NCBI RefSeq assembly: GCF_042648365.1
Contig: NZ_JBHRXI010000004.1
Span: 124,001-188,000 of the forward strand
Origin: Lutimaribacter_A marinistellae
GTDB lineage: Bacteria > Pseudomonadota > Alphaproteobacteria > Rhodobacterales > Rhodobacteraceae
Reading direction: 5' to 3'
DNA length: 64,000 nucleotides
Shown: positions 16,255-33,361 of the stretch, in pieces
Position numbering within the stretch: the first letter of the stretch is position 1
Layout of the letters: each line of letters opens with the position of its first letter
The notes under the pieces: generated by a model
Told to the model about the DNA's origin: nothing
Database searches by the model: none
The model's input: the letters and a program-made list of their open reading frames with translations, nothing else
Program-made: the position numbers and the translations under genes

Positions 16255-19200
16255 CGCTGTCGGATATCTCGGTCCGCCGTCCGGTTCTGGCGGCGGTGGC
16301 GAACTTGCTGTTGATCGTGTTCGGCATCGCCGCGCTGCGCGAGATCCCGGTTCGTGAACTGCCGGATGTCGACAACGCGGTGGTGACCGTCACGACCACC
16401 TATCGCGGGGCCGCGCCCGAGGTGATCGACACCGACATCACCGAAACGGTCGAGGGGGCGGTCGCCTCGATCTCGGGTATCCGGTCGATCAGTTCCGAAA
16501 GCCGGCAGGGCCGGTCGCGCGTCACCATCGAGTTCGACGCAGGCCAGGACGTGGACGTCGCCGCGAACGACGTGCGCGATGCCGTGGGCCGCATTCGCGA
16601 CGACCTGCCAGAGGAGGCCGAAGCGCCCGAGGTGGAAAAGAGTGATGCCGATGCCGACCCGGTGATGCGTCTGGCCGTCGTGTCGGACCGTATGACCACG
16701 GCAGAAATCACCGATTACATAGACCGCTTCATCGCGGACCGGCTGGCGACCTTGGATGGCGTGGCCAGCCTGCGCATCTATGGCGACCGGTCCTTTGCCG
16801 TGCGGATCTGGCTGGACCGGCGGGCGCTGGCCGCGCGCAAGCTGACGGTTGCGGATGTCGAGAGCGCGTTGCAACGAAACAATGTCGAATTGCCGGCGGG
16901 CGAGGTGACCTCGACCAACCGGCAGATGACGGTGCGCCTGAACAGCCGTCTTCAAAGCGTCGAGGATTTTCGCGATGTCGTTCTGGACCGCGTCGCGGGC
17001 TACCCCGTGCGGCTGGGCGACGTGGCGCGGGTGGAGCCCGGCGTGGCCGACGATTCCACCATCGCGCGCAGCGACGGGCGCGATGCGGTGGGCATCGCTG
17101 TGCAGCGGCAGAGCCAGTCGAACACGCTTCAGATCTCGAACGCGGTTCGGGCCGAGATCGACCGTATCACTCCGACCTTGCCCGAGGGGATGGAGGTTTT
17201 GATCGGGTCGGATGATGCGCTGTTCGTCGGCGCCTCCATCCGCGAGGTGGTGAATGCGCTGCTGATCTCGCTGGGGCTGGTGATCCTTGTGATCCTGCTG
17301 TTCCTGCGGTCGGTCAGGGCGACGCTGATCCCCGCGATCACGATCCCCGTGTCGCTGATCGGGTCGTTCATCCTGATCGGGATGTGGGGGTTTTCGCTGA
17401 ACACGCTGACGCTGCTTGCCTTGCTGCTGGCGATCGGCCTGGTGGTGGATGATGCGATCGTGGTGCTGGAAAACATCCAGCGCCGTATCGAGAATGGCGA
17501 GCCGACGCTGGCCGCCGCCATGCGCGGCGCGCGGCAGGTGACATTCGCGGTGCTGGCCACCTCGGTCACGCTGATCGCGGTATTCGTGCCGCTGTCCTTC
17601 ATGCCCGGGCAGGTCGGCCGCCTGTTTGTCGAGTTCGGATGGGTCATGGCGGGGACAGTGGCGATTTCGACATTCGTCGCGCTGACCGCCTGCCCGGCGC
17701 TGGCTTCGAAGATCCTCAAACCCGGTGCGGGTGCTGTGCCGCAGGACAGCGAGACGCCGCGTGGCATGTTGCAACGTTCCTATGCTCGGCTGCTGGATGG
17801 CGCGCTGCGGATGCCGCTGGTGGTGCTGGTGCTGGCGGCAATCGTCACGGGCGGTGCGGGCATCTTCTACACATCGCTGCCGCGCGAACTGGCCCCGCGC
17901 GAAGATCGCGGCGTGGGTTTCGTACCGCTGACCGCGCCGCAGGGCAGTACCGTGGAATACACCGATGGCGCGGCGCAGCAGGTCGAGGCATTGTTCGAGC
18001 CATTGCGTGAAGAGGGCGTGGTGGAAACCGTCTTTACCTTTACCGGGTGGGGCAACCGGGCCTATCGCTCTTTCGTGGTGTTTCGCCTTGCGCCCTGGGA
18101 AGAGCGCGAGATGAGCGCGGCAGAGGTCGCACGCTCCATCGCGCCGAAGATGGGGCAGATCACCATCGCGCGCGGTTTTCCGATCACCCCGGCGGGGCTG
18201 GGCCTGCGCGGCAATTCCACCCCGGTCCGCGTGGTGGTGAGCGGGCCGGATTTCGACAGCGTCAAGGAATGGTCGACCGCGCTGCTGGAGCGCGCCGAAG
18301 AGATCGAGGGACTGGTCAATCCCGAGATAAATTTCGAGCAGAACCTTCCGCAGCTGTCGATTCGCATCGACCGGGAGCGCGCCGACGACCTGGGCATTTC
18401 CGTTGCCACCATCGCCTCGACCATGCAGGCGATGCTGGCCTCGCGGCAGGTGACGACATTCGTCAGCCGGGGCCGGGAATACCCGGTGATCCTGCAGGCC
18501 GAAGAGCGCGACCGCCGCTCGCCCTCGGATATCGACAACATCCATATCCGTTCGGGCGATGGCGAGACGCTGGTGCCGCTGGGCGCGCTGGTGCGGGTGG
18601 AAGAGAACGCCGCTGCGCCGTCGCTGCGCCGGTTCGACCGGCTGCCGTCGATCCAGCTGTCCGGCGCACTGGCGCCCGGTGCCGATCTTGGCGCCGTGCT
18701 GACCGAGATCGAGGGGATCGCTGCCGAGATCATCCCCGCCGCGGGCAAACTGGGATACGAAGGACAATCGCGCACGTTCAAGGACACCTCGGCGGGCGCC
18801 ACGGCGGTCTTTGCGCTGGCGCTGCTGATCGTGTTCCTTGTGCTGGCCGCGCAATTCGAAAGCTTCGTTCACCCAATCATCATCCTGCTGTCGGTGCCGG
18901 TGGGCGTGGCGGGGGCAATCTATGCCATGGCCGCGGGTGGGCTGTCGCTGAACGTCTACAGCCAGATCGGGATCATCCTGTTGATCGGGCTGGTGGCCAA
19001 GAACGGCATCCTGATCGTGGAATTCGCCAACCAGTTGCGCGACGAGGGCAAGGAGGTACGCGAAGCGGTCAGGACCGCCGCGGTGCTGCGCCTGCGTCCG
19101 ATCATGATGACCGTCTTTTCAACGGTTCTGGGCGCGATGCCGCTGGTTCTGGCGACCGGGGCCGGGGCCGAGAGCCGGCAGGCCATCGGCACGGTCATCA

Positions 19201-19337
19201 TCGCGGGGCTCAGCCTATCGGCGGTGATGATGCTGCTGGTGACGCCGGTGCTGTATGACCTGCTGGCGCGGTTCACACGACCCCGAGGCGCGGTCGAGAA
19301 GGCGCTGGAGCGGGAACTGGCCGAGCAGCAGGCGTAA
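16251..19337 (+). CDS. RND multidrug efflux permease (AcrB/MexF-like)
   Basis: A 1028-residue resistance-nodulation-division pump. It shows the duplicated RND layout: TM1, a large periplasmic loop, TM2-7 with the family motif LLAIGLVVDDAIVVLENIQR (proton-relay aspartates in TM4), a second loop, and TM8-12 with LLIGLVAKNGILIVEFANQ. Start GTG at 16251 overlaps the adaptor stop. The proton-driven pump would work with the preceding adaptor. Similarity of the N-terminus (SDISVRRPVLAAVANLLLIVFG) to the HAE1 group suggests drug or hydrophobe export; substrate unknown. The end lies six bases from the convergent acyl-CoA ligase gene. Confidence 0.95.
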   Translation: MTLSDISVRRPVLAAVANLLLIVFGIAALREIPVRELPDVDNAVVTVTTTYRGAAPEVIDTDITETVEGAVASISGIRSISSESRQGRSRVTIEFDAGQDVDVAANDVRDAVGRIRDDLPEEAEAPEVEKSDADADPVMRLAVVSDRMTTAEITDYIDRFIADRLATLDGVASLRIYGDRSFAVRIWLDRRALAARKLTVADVESALQRNNVELPAGEVTSTNRQMTVRLNSRLQSVEDFRDVVLDRVAGYPVRLGDVARVEPGVADDSTIARSDGRDAVGIAVQRQSQSNTLQISNAVRAEIDRITPTLPEGMEVLIGSDDALFVGASIREVVNALLISLGLVILVILLFLRSVRATLIPAITIPVSLIGSFILIGMWGFSLNTLTLLALLLAIGLVVDDAIVVLENIQRRIENGEPTLAAAMRGARQVTFAVLATSVTLIAVFVPLSFMPGQVGRLFVEFGWVMAGTVAISTFVALTACPALASKILKPGAGAVPQDSETPRGMLQRSYARLLDGALRMPLVVLVLAAIVTGGAGIFYTSLPRELAPREDRGVGFVPLTAPQGSTVEYTDGAAQQVEALFEPLREEGVVETVFTFTGWGNRAYRSFVVFRLAPWEEREMSAAEVARSIAPKMGQITIARGFPITPAGLGLRGNSTPVRVVVSGPDFDSVKEWSTALLERAEEIEGLVNPEINFEQNLPQLSIRIDRERADDLGISVATIASTMQAMLASRQVTTFVSRGREYPVILQAEERDRRSPSDIDNIHIRSGDGETLVPLGALVRVEENAAAPSLRRFDRLPSIQLSGALAPGADLGAVLTEIEGIAAEIIPAAGKLGYEGQSRTFKDTSAGATAVFALALLIVFLVLAAQFESFVHPIIILLSVPVGVAGAIYAMAAGGLSLNVYSQIGIILLIGLVAKNGILIVEFANQLRDEGKEVREAVRTAAVLRLRPIMMTVFSTVLGAMPLVLATGAGAESRQAIGTVIIAGLSLSAVMMLLVTPVLYDLLARFTRPRGAVEKALERELAEQQA

Positions 19338-19342
19338 CCCGG

Positions 19343-20968
19343 TCAGAGCGTGCGCCACAGCACCTTGCCGGTGCCCGACCGGGGCAGGGCATCGCGGAAC
19401 TCGAACCTTTTCGGGACCTTGTAGGCGGCCATGTTGGCGCGGCACCACTCCGTCAATGGCTCGACCGGGAGATCGGTCTGGCTGCCGGCCGGTACGATCA
19501 CGGCGCGCACCGCCTCGCCCGTGCGGGGGTCGGGATCGGCGACGATGCAGGCCTCGGCGATGTCGGGGTGGCCATGCAGGATCGCCTCGACCTCGGCCGG
19601 CCAGACCTTGAGGCCCGAGACATTGACCATCCGTTTCAACCGGTCGGTGAAGTAAAAATAGCCCTGTTCGTCGACATAGCCGATATCGCCGCTGCGCAGG
19701 AAGCGTTTGCCGTCGATGTCGAGAAAGACCGCATCGGTCTCTTCGGGGCGCTGCCAGTATCCCTGGAACACCTGCGGGCCGTGGATGATGATTTCCCCCG
19801 GTTGGTTCGGTCCGAGTTCCTCGAGCGTTTCAGGGTCGATGATGCGCGAATCCACGTCGAAGATGGGGATGCCAAGGCATTGCGGGCGTGGCGCCTGAGG
19901 CGGGTTCATGTGGCTGGGCGCCATGGTTTCGGTCAGCCCGTAAGCCTCGAGATAATCAAGCCCGATGAGGCGCGCCATCTTGCGGGCCACCGCCTCGGGC
20001 ATCTGGGCACCGCCGCCGCCGACGCCCTGAAGCGAAGACAGATCGTAGGTCTCGATCTCTGGCAGCGAGAGGAAATCGATCATCATGGTGGTGATCGAGC
20101 GCCAGTGGCCGATGCGTTTCGCCTCGATCACGCGCGCGGCGGCTTCTGCGTTCCAGCGGGTCAGGATATGGATGGTCGCGCCGGCGAGTATGGGCATGTT
20201 CATCGAGTTCTGCATGCCGGTGACGTGACAGAAGGGCAGCGTTGCAAGAACCCGCGCGCCTTCCTCCATGCCGACCCATTCCGGGTAGGCAAAGATGGTC
20301 GCGTTGACGCTGGCATGGGTGTGCAGGCAGCCCTTGGGCATGCCCGTGGTGCCCGAGCTGTAAGGAATGATGCACCAGTCCTGCGGGCCCCGGGTGTGTT
20401 CCGGCGGCGTCAGCCCCGCCGCGATCGCCGCCAGCCACGGTGTCGCGCGCGGCGCGTCGGGCGTGGCGAGGATTTGCGCCGGTGGCTCGATCTCGGGCGT
20501 TTCGGGGATGTAATCGGCGTAGCGCACCGCGATGCAGGCCGCCGGATCGAGATCCGCTGGGATTTCGGGCGCCAGCTCGGCCCCGAACACGATTGCGCGC
20601 GCACCGGAGTCGCGCAGGATATGGGCCAGCTCGGCTCCCCGGCACATCGGGTTTACCGGAACGATCACCGCGTTCGCGGCCATGATCGCGTAATAGGCGA
20701 TGATGAATTGGGGCGCGTTCTGCATGTAGATTGCGACGCGGTCATCCGGCCTGACGCCCGCGCGGTGATGCAGGTAACCGGCAAGGCTGCGCACCTCATC
20801 CAGAAGCTGCGCATAGCTGAGTGTCCTGCCGTAATACCAGATGGCCGTGTGATCGGGGTGGCGTCGGGCAGCGGCCAGCAGGTTGTGAAACACCGAATGC
20901 GGCGAGGGGTCGAGACTGAAGGGCCGGCCCGGGGGCCAGATGTCATGATGCCGGTTCTGCATGTTCAT
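19343..20968 (-). CDS. Acyl-CoA ligase (AMP-dependent synthetase)
   Basis: A 541-residue member of the ANL superfamily, which activates a carboxylic acid as an acyl-adenylate and transfers it to CoA. The P-loop motif is YSSGTTGMPKG, the A5-type motif EAYGLTET, the hinge motif FLRSGDIGYVDEQGYFYFTDR, and the catalytic lysine lies in the C-terminal RSGTGKVLWR. The ATG at 20968 has a GGGAGG site five bases upstream, better than the ATG twelve bases earlier. The substrate is probably a medium- or long-chain fatty acid, judging only from overall similarity. It follows the molybdoenzyme gene by 35 bases and could be co-transcribed. Confidence 0.9.
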   Translation of the reverse strand: MNMQNRHHDIWPPGRPFSLDPSPHSVFHNLLAAARRHPDHTAIWYYGRTLSYAQLLDEVRSLAGYLHHRAGVRPDDRVAIYMQNAPQFIIAYYAIMAANAVIVPVNPMCRGAELAHILRDSGARAIVFGAELAPEIPADLDPAACIAVRYADYIPETPEIEPPAQILATPDAPRATPWLAAIAAGLTPPEHTRGPQDWCIIPYSSGTTGMPKGCLHTHASVNATIFAYPEWVGMEEGARVLATLPFCHVTGMQNSMNMPILAGATIHILTRWNAEAAARVIEAKRIGHWRSITTMMIDFLSLPEIETYDLSSLQGVGGGGAQMPEAVARKMARLIGLDYLEAYGLTETMAPSHMNPPQAPRPQCLGIPIFDVDSRIIDPETLEELGPNQPGEIIIHGPQVFQGYWQRPEETDAVFLDIDGKRFLRSGDIGYVDEQGYFYFTDRLKRMVNVSGLKVWPAEVEAILHGHPDIAEACIVADPDPRTGEAVRAVIVPAGSQTDLPVEPLTEWCRANMAAYKVPKRFEFRDALPRSGTGKVLWRTL

Positions 20969-21003
20969 CCGCCCTCCCATTGCGGTCAGGCGATCCTAAC
21001 CGG

Positions 21004-23268
21004 TCAGCGAGGGTTGTCGAGCGTCAGCCGTTCCACCTGAACCAGCGCCGTGTGGGCGCTGCTGCCCTGCCCTAGCCGCGAGGTCCCGATATCCCGTGTC
21101 AGGACGTTCGGGTTGCCATGCGGGTCGATGTTGCCGCCCGGATCGCCGTACCACGCACCGGTGGGCAGGGCGACCACGCCGGGGCGGATACCCTCGGACA
21201 CCGCGGCGCGGGCGCGGCAGGCACCGCGTGCGTTGAAGACGCGGACAAGGTCGCCCGATGTGATACCGCGGGCCTGCGCATCCTGCGCGTGGATCACCAG
21301 CGTCTCGGGCCGGGCACCGGGCTGATCGGCCAGCGCGGCCTCAAGCTGACTGTGGAGCTTGTCGCCCGGTTGCGGCGAGACGAGGTGGAGCGGGGTGGCC
21401 TCGGACGCGGTGCCCAGCCATTCCGAGGGTGGCAGCCAGACCGGGTGACCGGGGCAGTCGTCATAGCCGAACCCGTCGATCCGATCCGAGAAGATTTCGA
21501 TCCGGCCAGAGGGAGTGGGCAGCGGCGCGGCCTCGGGGTCCTCGCGGAACGGGGCAAAGAACGTCCGGTTCGGCCCGTCGGCACGGATCGGCAATTGCAC
21601 CCAGTTGCAGTCGCGCAGCGTGGCGAGATCGGGGATGTCGATGCCCTGCTCTGCCGCCTGTTCACGGTACTGGTCGTACAGCAGCGCAATCCAGTCGGAC
21701 GCGCTGCGCCCTTCGGTGAAATCGGCGCCCAGCCCCATTCGCTCGGCCAGCCCCGCAAAGATCGCGTAATCATCGCGCGCCTCGCCCACGGGCGGGATCA
21801 GCTGCGGCATGTGGAACAGGTAATCGTCGAGGTTCGTGCGGCCGATATCCTCACGCTCATAGGGCGTGGTCGCGGGAAAGACGATATCGGCGCGCCGGGC
21901 CGTCGCGGTCCACCACGGTTCGTTGACGATGACGGTCTCGGGGCTTTGCCATGCCTCGTGCAGCGCGTTGAGGTCCTGGTGGTGGTGATAGGGATTGCCG
22001 CCGGCCCAATAGATCAGCCGGATGTCAGGATAGGTGTCGCGCCTGCCGTTGAAATCATACTCCATGCCGGGATGGCGCAGCGCGTCGGCGATGCGGGCGA
22101 CGGGGATGAACTTCCTGACCGGGTTCTGCAATTGCGAGAAGGTCATGCCGCGCAGGCCGATCAATGATTTGCCGACGCCGCCGATGGCACCATAGCCGTA
22201 TCCGACCCCGCCGCCGGGCAGGCCGATCTGTCCCAGCATCGCCGCCAGAACGGCGGACATCCAGTAGGGCTGCTCGCCATGTTCCGCGCGTTGCAGCGAC
22301 CATGCGACGGTTACAAAGGTGCGGCTGGCCGCCATCCGGCGCGCAAGGTCGCGGATGGTATCCGGCGCGACGCCACAGATCGGTGCGGCCCAGTCCGGGT
22401 TCTTGGGCTGGCCATCGGTTTCGCCCATCAGGTACGGGCGGAACCGGTCGAAGCCCACGGTGCAACGGTCAAGAAAGGCGTGGTCGGTCAGCCCCTCTTC
22501 TTCCAGCACATGTGCCAGGGCAAGCATCATCGCCGTGTCCGATCCCGGGCGCAGAGGTACCCACTCGCATCCCGCGGGCGCATCCGTGCGTTGCGGCCCG
22601 ATATTGATGCAGCGCATCCCCTTGGTGGCGAAGCGGTCGAACCAGCCGGCGGTCTCATGCTCGGTGATACCGCCCATGCTGACCTGGGCGTTCTTGGGAT
22701 TGATACCGCCGAACATGACCAGCGTTTCGGTATGGTCATGGATGACCTGCCAGCCCTCTTGGTGTTCGTAGAGAAGGGTCAGGAAGTCGGCGCCGAAAAC
22801 ATGCGGCATGATCGCCTGCGCACAGCCTGTGGAATAGCTGCCGAAGGAGGCGACATAGCCGCCGATCACGTTCAGGAAGCGGTGGACCTGGCTTTGCGCG
22901 TGGTGGAACCGCCCGGCCGAGCCCCACCCGTAGGAACCGCCAAAGATCGCTTCGTTGCCATGTGTCTTGCGGATGCGGTCGATCTCGGCCGCGGCGATAT
23001 CCAGCGCCTCGTCCCAAGGAAGATCGACGAATTCGTCCGAGCCCCGGCCCGTTCGCTTACGGGACGAGAGCCAGCCCCGGCGGATGGCCGGGCGGGCGAT
23101 GCGGCTGCGGTGATGCACCGCCTCGGGCAGGATCTCGGGGATGCGGGATGGGTTGGGGTCGTTGGCGAAGGGCCGGGTGGCGACGATGCGGCCATCCTCA
23201 ACATCGACCTCGAACGCGCCCCAATGGCTGGTGGTGATCCGGGTCTGTCTTGTCGAACCATCGGCCAT
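21004..23268 (-). CDS. Molybdopterin-dependent oxidoreductase, BisC/TorA-like
   Basis: A 754-residue DMSO-reductase-family molybdoenzyme. The catalytic region GGSYGWGSAGRFHHAQSQ and GSYSTGCAQAIMPHVFG match the biotin-sulfoxide/TMAO-reductase branch, where a serine coordinates molybdenum. The rest (HTETLVMFGGINPKNAQ, GVGYGYGAIGG, C-terminal GDLVRVFNARGACRA) is the bis-MGD binding fold. There is no twin-arginine signal peptide and no N-terminal 4Fe-4S cysteine motif. It is therefore probably a soluble cytoplasmic S- or N-oxide reductase like BisC, not a respiratory TorA. No cytochrome or TorD-type chaperone gene lies beside it. Confidence 0.9.
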   Translation of the reverse strand: MADGSTRQTRITTSHWGAFEVDVEDGRIVATRPFANDPNPSRIPEILPEAVHHRSRIARPAIRRGWLSSRKRTGRGSDEFVDLPWDEALDIAAAEIDRIRKTHGNEAIFGGSYGWGSAGRFHHAQSQVHRFLNVIGGYVASFGSYSTGCAQAIMPHVFGADFLTLLYEHQEGWQVIHDHTETLVMFGGINPKNAQVSMGGITEHETAGWFDRFATKGMRCINIGPQRTDAPAGCEWVPLRPGSDTAMMLALAHVLEEEGLTDHAFLDRCTVGFDRFRPYLMGETDGQPKNPDWAAPICGVAPDTIRDLARRMAASRTFVTVAWSLQRAEHGEQPYWMSAVLAAMLGQIGLPGGGVGYGYGAIGGVGKSLIGLRGMTFSQLQNPVRKFIPVARIADALRHPGMEYDFNGRRDTYPDIRLIYWAGGNPYHHHQDLNALHEAWQSPETVIVNEPWWTATARRADIVFPATTPYEREDIGRTNLDDYLFHMPQLIPPVGEARDDYAIFAGLAERMGLGADFTEGRSASDWIALLYDQYREQAAEQGIDIPDLATLRDCNWVQLPIRADGPNRTFFAPFREDPEAAPLPTPSGRIEIFSDRIDGFGYDDCPGHPVWLPPSEWLGTASEATPLHLVSPQPGDKLHSQLEAALADQPGARPETLVIHAQDAQARGITSGDLVRVFNARGACRARAAVSEGIRPGVVALPTGAWYGDPGGNIDPHGNPNVLTRDIGTSRLGQGSSAHTALVQVERLTLDNPR

Positions 23269-23330
23269 GGGCGCGGCATCCTTTCTGGGTGTCGTTGGCC
23301 GAGGATATGCCGGATGCGCCCGCGCGCGCC

Positions 23331-23366
23331 AACAAAAAACCCCCGCGCCACGGGGGCGCGGGGGTT
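23331..23366 (-). terminator. Terminator of the rpoBC operon
   Basis: Twelve-base perfect stem AACCCCCGCGCC/GGCGCGGGGGTT with a five-base loop, followed on the minus strand by TTTTTTG. It lies 24 bases after the rpoC stop and is the strongest intrinsic terminator in the window. It protects the molybdoenzyme gene downstream from RNA-polymerase-operon readthrough. Confidence 0.9.
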
Positions 23367-23390
23367 GGTGTTACAGCCCTTGGGCCGGGA

Positions 23391-27632
<4,242 letters not shown>

Positions 27633-27721
27633 GTCTGTTCCTCAGATGTCAGAGGGTGCGGGGAAGGCGCTGCCCAAGGTTTCATGGGAAACCCCGGGCC
27701 AGGGAAATTCAGCGAATTTCC

Positions 27722-31855
<4,134 letters not shown>

Positions 31856-32107
31856 AACAGATGTCACCTTTCGATGTGCTCGCAGGCCAGAACGGCCGCC
31901 GGGCTCCGGCGTCCTGACCACAGGAGACGACACGACCGGATCAATCCATGGCCACCGTCCCGAGTGGTGGCCTTCCCGATCCGGGAACCGCGCCTTGGAA
32001 AACCCCTCATTCAACAAGGGGTTTGCCAAGACAGGTTCGGCTGGACCCGGATTCCTCCGGGCCCAGCCTGATTACGTGATGCGACTTGTGCGCATCCGGC
32101 GAGCGGC
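31856..32107 (-). promoter_or_regulatory. rplL-rpoB intergenic leader with three hairpins
   Basis: A 252-base gap inside the ribosomal-protein/polymerase operon. In transcription order it shows three stems. The first is 13 pairs, 32039-32068, GGCTGG-G-CCCGGA paired to TCCGGG-T-CCAGCC with one G-U. The second is 31994-32030, CTTGG and AAACCCC paired to GGGGTTT and CCAAG. The third is 31950-31972, GGCCACC/GGTGGCC. None has a long T tract. In E. coli the same spot has an attenuator and an RNase processing site that lower rpoBC relative to rplJL; a similar role here is inferred. Confidence 0.55.
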
Positions 32108-32485
32108 TTAGGCCAGCTCGACCTCGGCGCCAGCTGCTTCCAGCTTGCCTTTGACTTCTTCGGCTTCGTCCTTGGACACGCCTTCCTTGATCTTGCCGCC
32201 GGCTTCGACCAGTTCCTTGGCTTCTTTCAGGCCCAGGCCGGTGATGCCGCGAACTTCCTTGATCACGTTGATCTTGGATGCGCCTGCGTTCTTCAGGACG
32301 ACGTCGAACTCGGTCTTTTCCTCTTCGGCCGCGGCAGCGTCGCCGCCTGCGGGGCCGGCCATCATGACAGCGCCGCCAGCTGCGGGCTCGATGCCGTACT
32401 CGTCCTTGAGGATGGTTTTCAGTTCTTGTGCTTCCAGCAGGGTCAGACCAACGATCTCTTCTGCCAGTTTCTTCAGATCAGCCAT
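32108..32485 (-). CDS. rplL: 50S ribosomal protein L7/L12
   Basis: The 125-residue stalk protein L7/L12. The N-terminal dimerisation part is MADLKKLAEEIVGLTLLEAQEL, then an Ala/Gly-rich hinge (EPAAGGAVMMAGPAGGDAAAA), then the C-terminal factor-binding domain with INVIKEVRGITGLGLKEAKE. It binds translation factors and stimulates their GTPase. It follows rplJ by about 80 bases and precedes the rpoB leader. Confidence 0.98.
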   Translation of the reverse strand: MADLKKLAEEIVGLTLLEAQELKTILKDEYGIEPAAGGAVMMAGPAGGDAAAAEEEKTEFDVVLKNAGASKINVIKEVRGITGLGLKEAKELVEAGGKIKEGVSKDEAEEVKGKLEAAGAEVELA

Positions 32486-32566
32486 TGTATCAGCTCTTTC
32501 CGTTTTACAGATGTGTGTTCCAACGTCGGGATGTAACCCCTTCGCGGATCATTCAGTGCCAACCGC

Positions 32567-33085
32567 TTACGCAGCTTCCGCCTTCTCTTCGATGGTGGAC
32601 AGGATGCTTGCGATGTTGCTTGCAGGTGCGCCAATCGCGCCAGCGATGTTCGAAGCAGGTGCGCCGATGCAGCCCACGATCGAGGCAATGAGCTCCTCGC
32701 GGGACGGCATTTTCGACACGGCTTCGACGCCGGCACGGTCAAGAGCGTTCTCACCCATTGCGCCGCCGAGGATCTCAAACTTCTTGTTATCCTTGGCGAA
32801 GTCCTCGGCAACCTTGGCCGCAGCCACGGGATCCTCGGAATAGGTCAGAACGGTCATCCCCGTCAGCAGGTCAGCCATGGAAGAACACGGCTTACCCTCA
32901 AGGGCGATTTTGGCGAGCTTGTTCTTGGCAACACGCACGGAGCCGCCCGCGTCACGAGCACGTGCGCGAAGGTCCTGCATCTCGGCAACTGTCAGACCCG
33001 TGTAGTGGGCAACCACCACGACGCCAGAGCTTTCGAAGATCTGGCCGAGTTCCTCGACCACTTTCTCTTTCTGGGCTCTATCCAC
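32567..33085 (-). CDS. rplJ: 50S ribosomal protein L10
   Basis: The 172-residue stalk base protein L10, which anchors L7/L12 dimers. It reads VDRAQKEKVVEELGQIFESSGVVVV at the start (first residue translated as Met from GTG), with GGSVRVAKNKLAKIAL and the L12-binding helix at the C-terminus. The GTG at 33085, with GGAGA five bases upstream, is preferred over a TTG twelve bases earlier. In most bacteria rplK-rplA-rplJ-rplL are contiguous; here two glycosyltransferase genes lie between rplA and rplJ, so rplJL-rpoBC needs its own promoter upstream. Confidence 0.97.
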   Translation of the reverse strand: MDRAQKEKVVEELGQIFESSGVVVVAHYTGLTVAEMQDLRARARDAGGSVRVAKNKLAKIALEGKPCSSMADLLTGMTVLTYSEDPVAAAKVAEDFAKDNKKFEILGGAMGENALDRAGVEAVSKMPSREELIASIVGCIGAPASNIAGAIGAPASNIASILSTIEEKAEAA

Positions 33086-33361
33086 AGTTCTCTCCAAGTT
33101 TGGGATGACAATGCATCCCGGCTCAAGTCTGCCGGGCTCTCACCCGGCGTTCAGGTCCGTTTTACGGGGTGGAGCCAAAAGTATCGCCCGAGGGTGGGAC
33201 CCTCGATCTTTTTGGTCTTTCCCGTCTCAGGCAGGAGATTAAGGCCACGCGGGCCACCCACCGTCTTGGACGAAACGAAATAAAGCGCACGACGAATCGC
33301 ACGCTTTATCCGCACCCCGTCCTAGACCATGCGGGGGCGGTTTCCAAGGGGTAAATCGCAG
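33086..33361 (-). promoter_or_regulatory. Probable promoter/leader of rplJL-rpoBC
   Basis: A 276-base gap between the glycosyltransferase 61 gene and rplJ. It starts (in transcription order) with a terminator-like stem at 33282-33307 (AAAGCG ... CGCTTT with two G-U pairs, then TTTATTTCGTTTCG). It continues with a GC-rich leader containing small stems such as GCCGGG...CCCGGC near 33130-33145. L10 leaders normally bind the L10-L12 complex and repress translation. I cannot fold this one with certainty, so the autoregulatory element is inferred from position. Confidence 0.45.
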
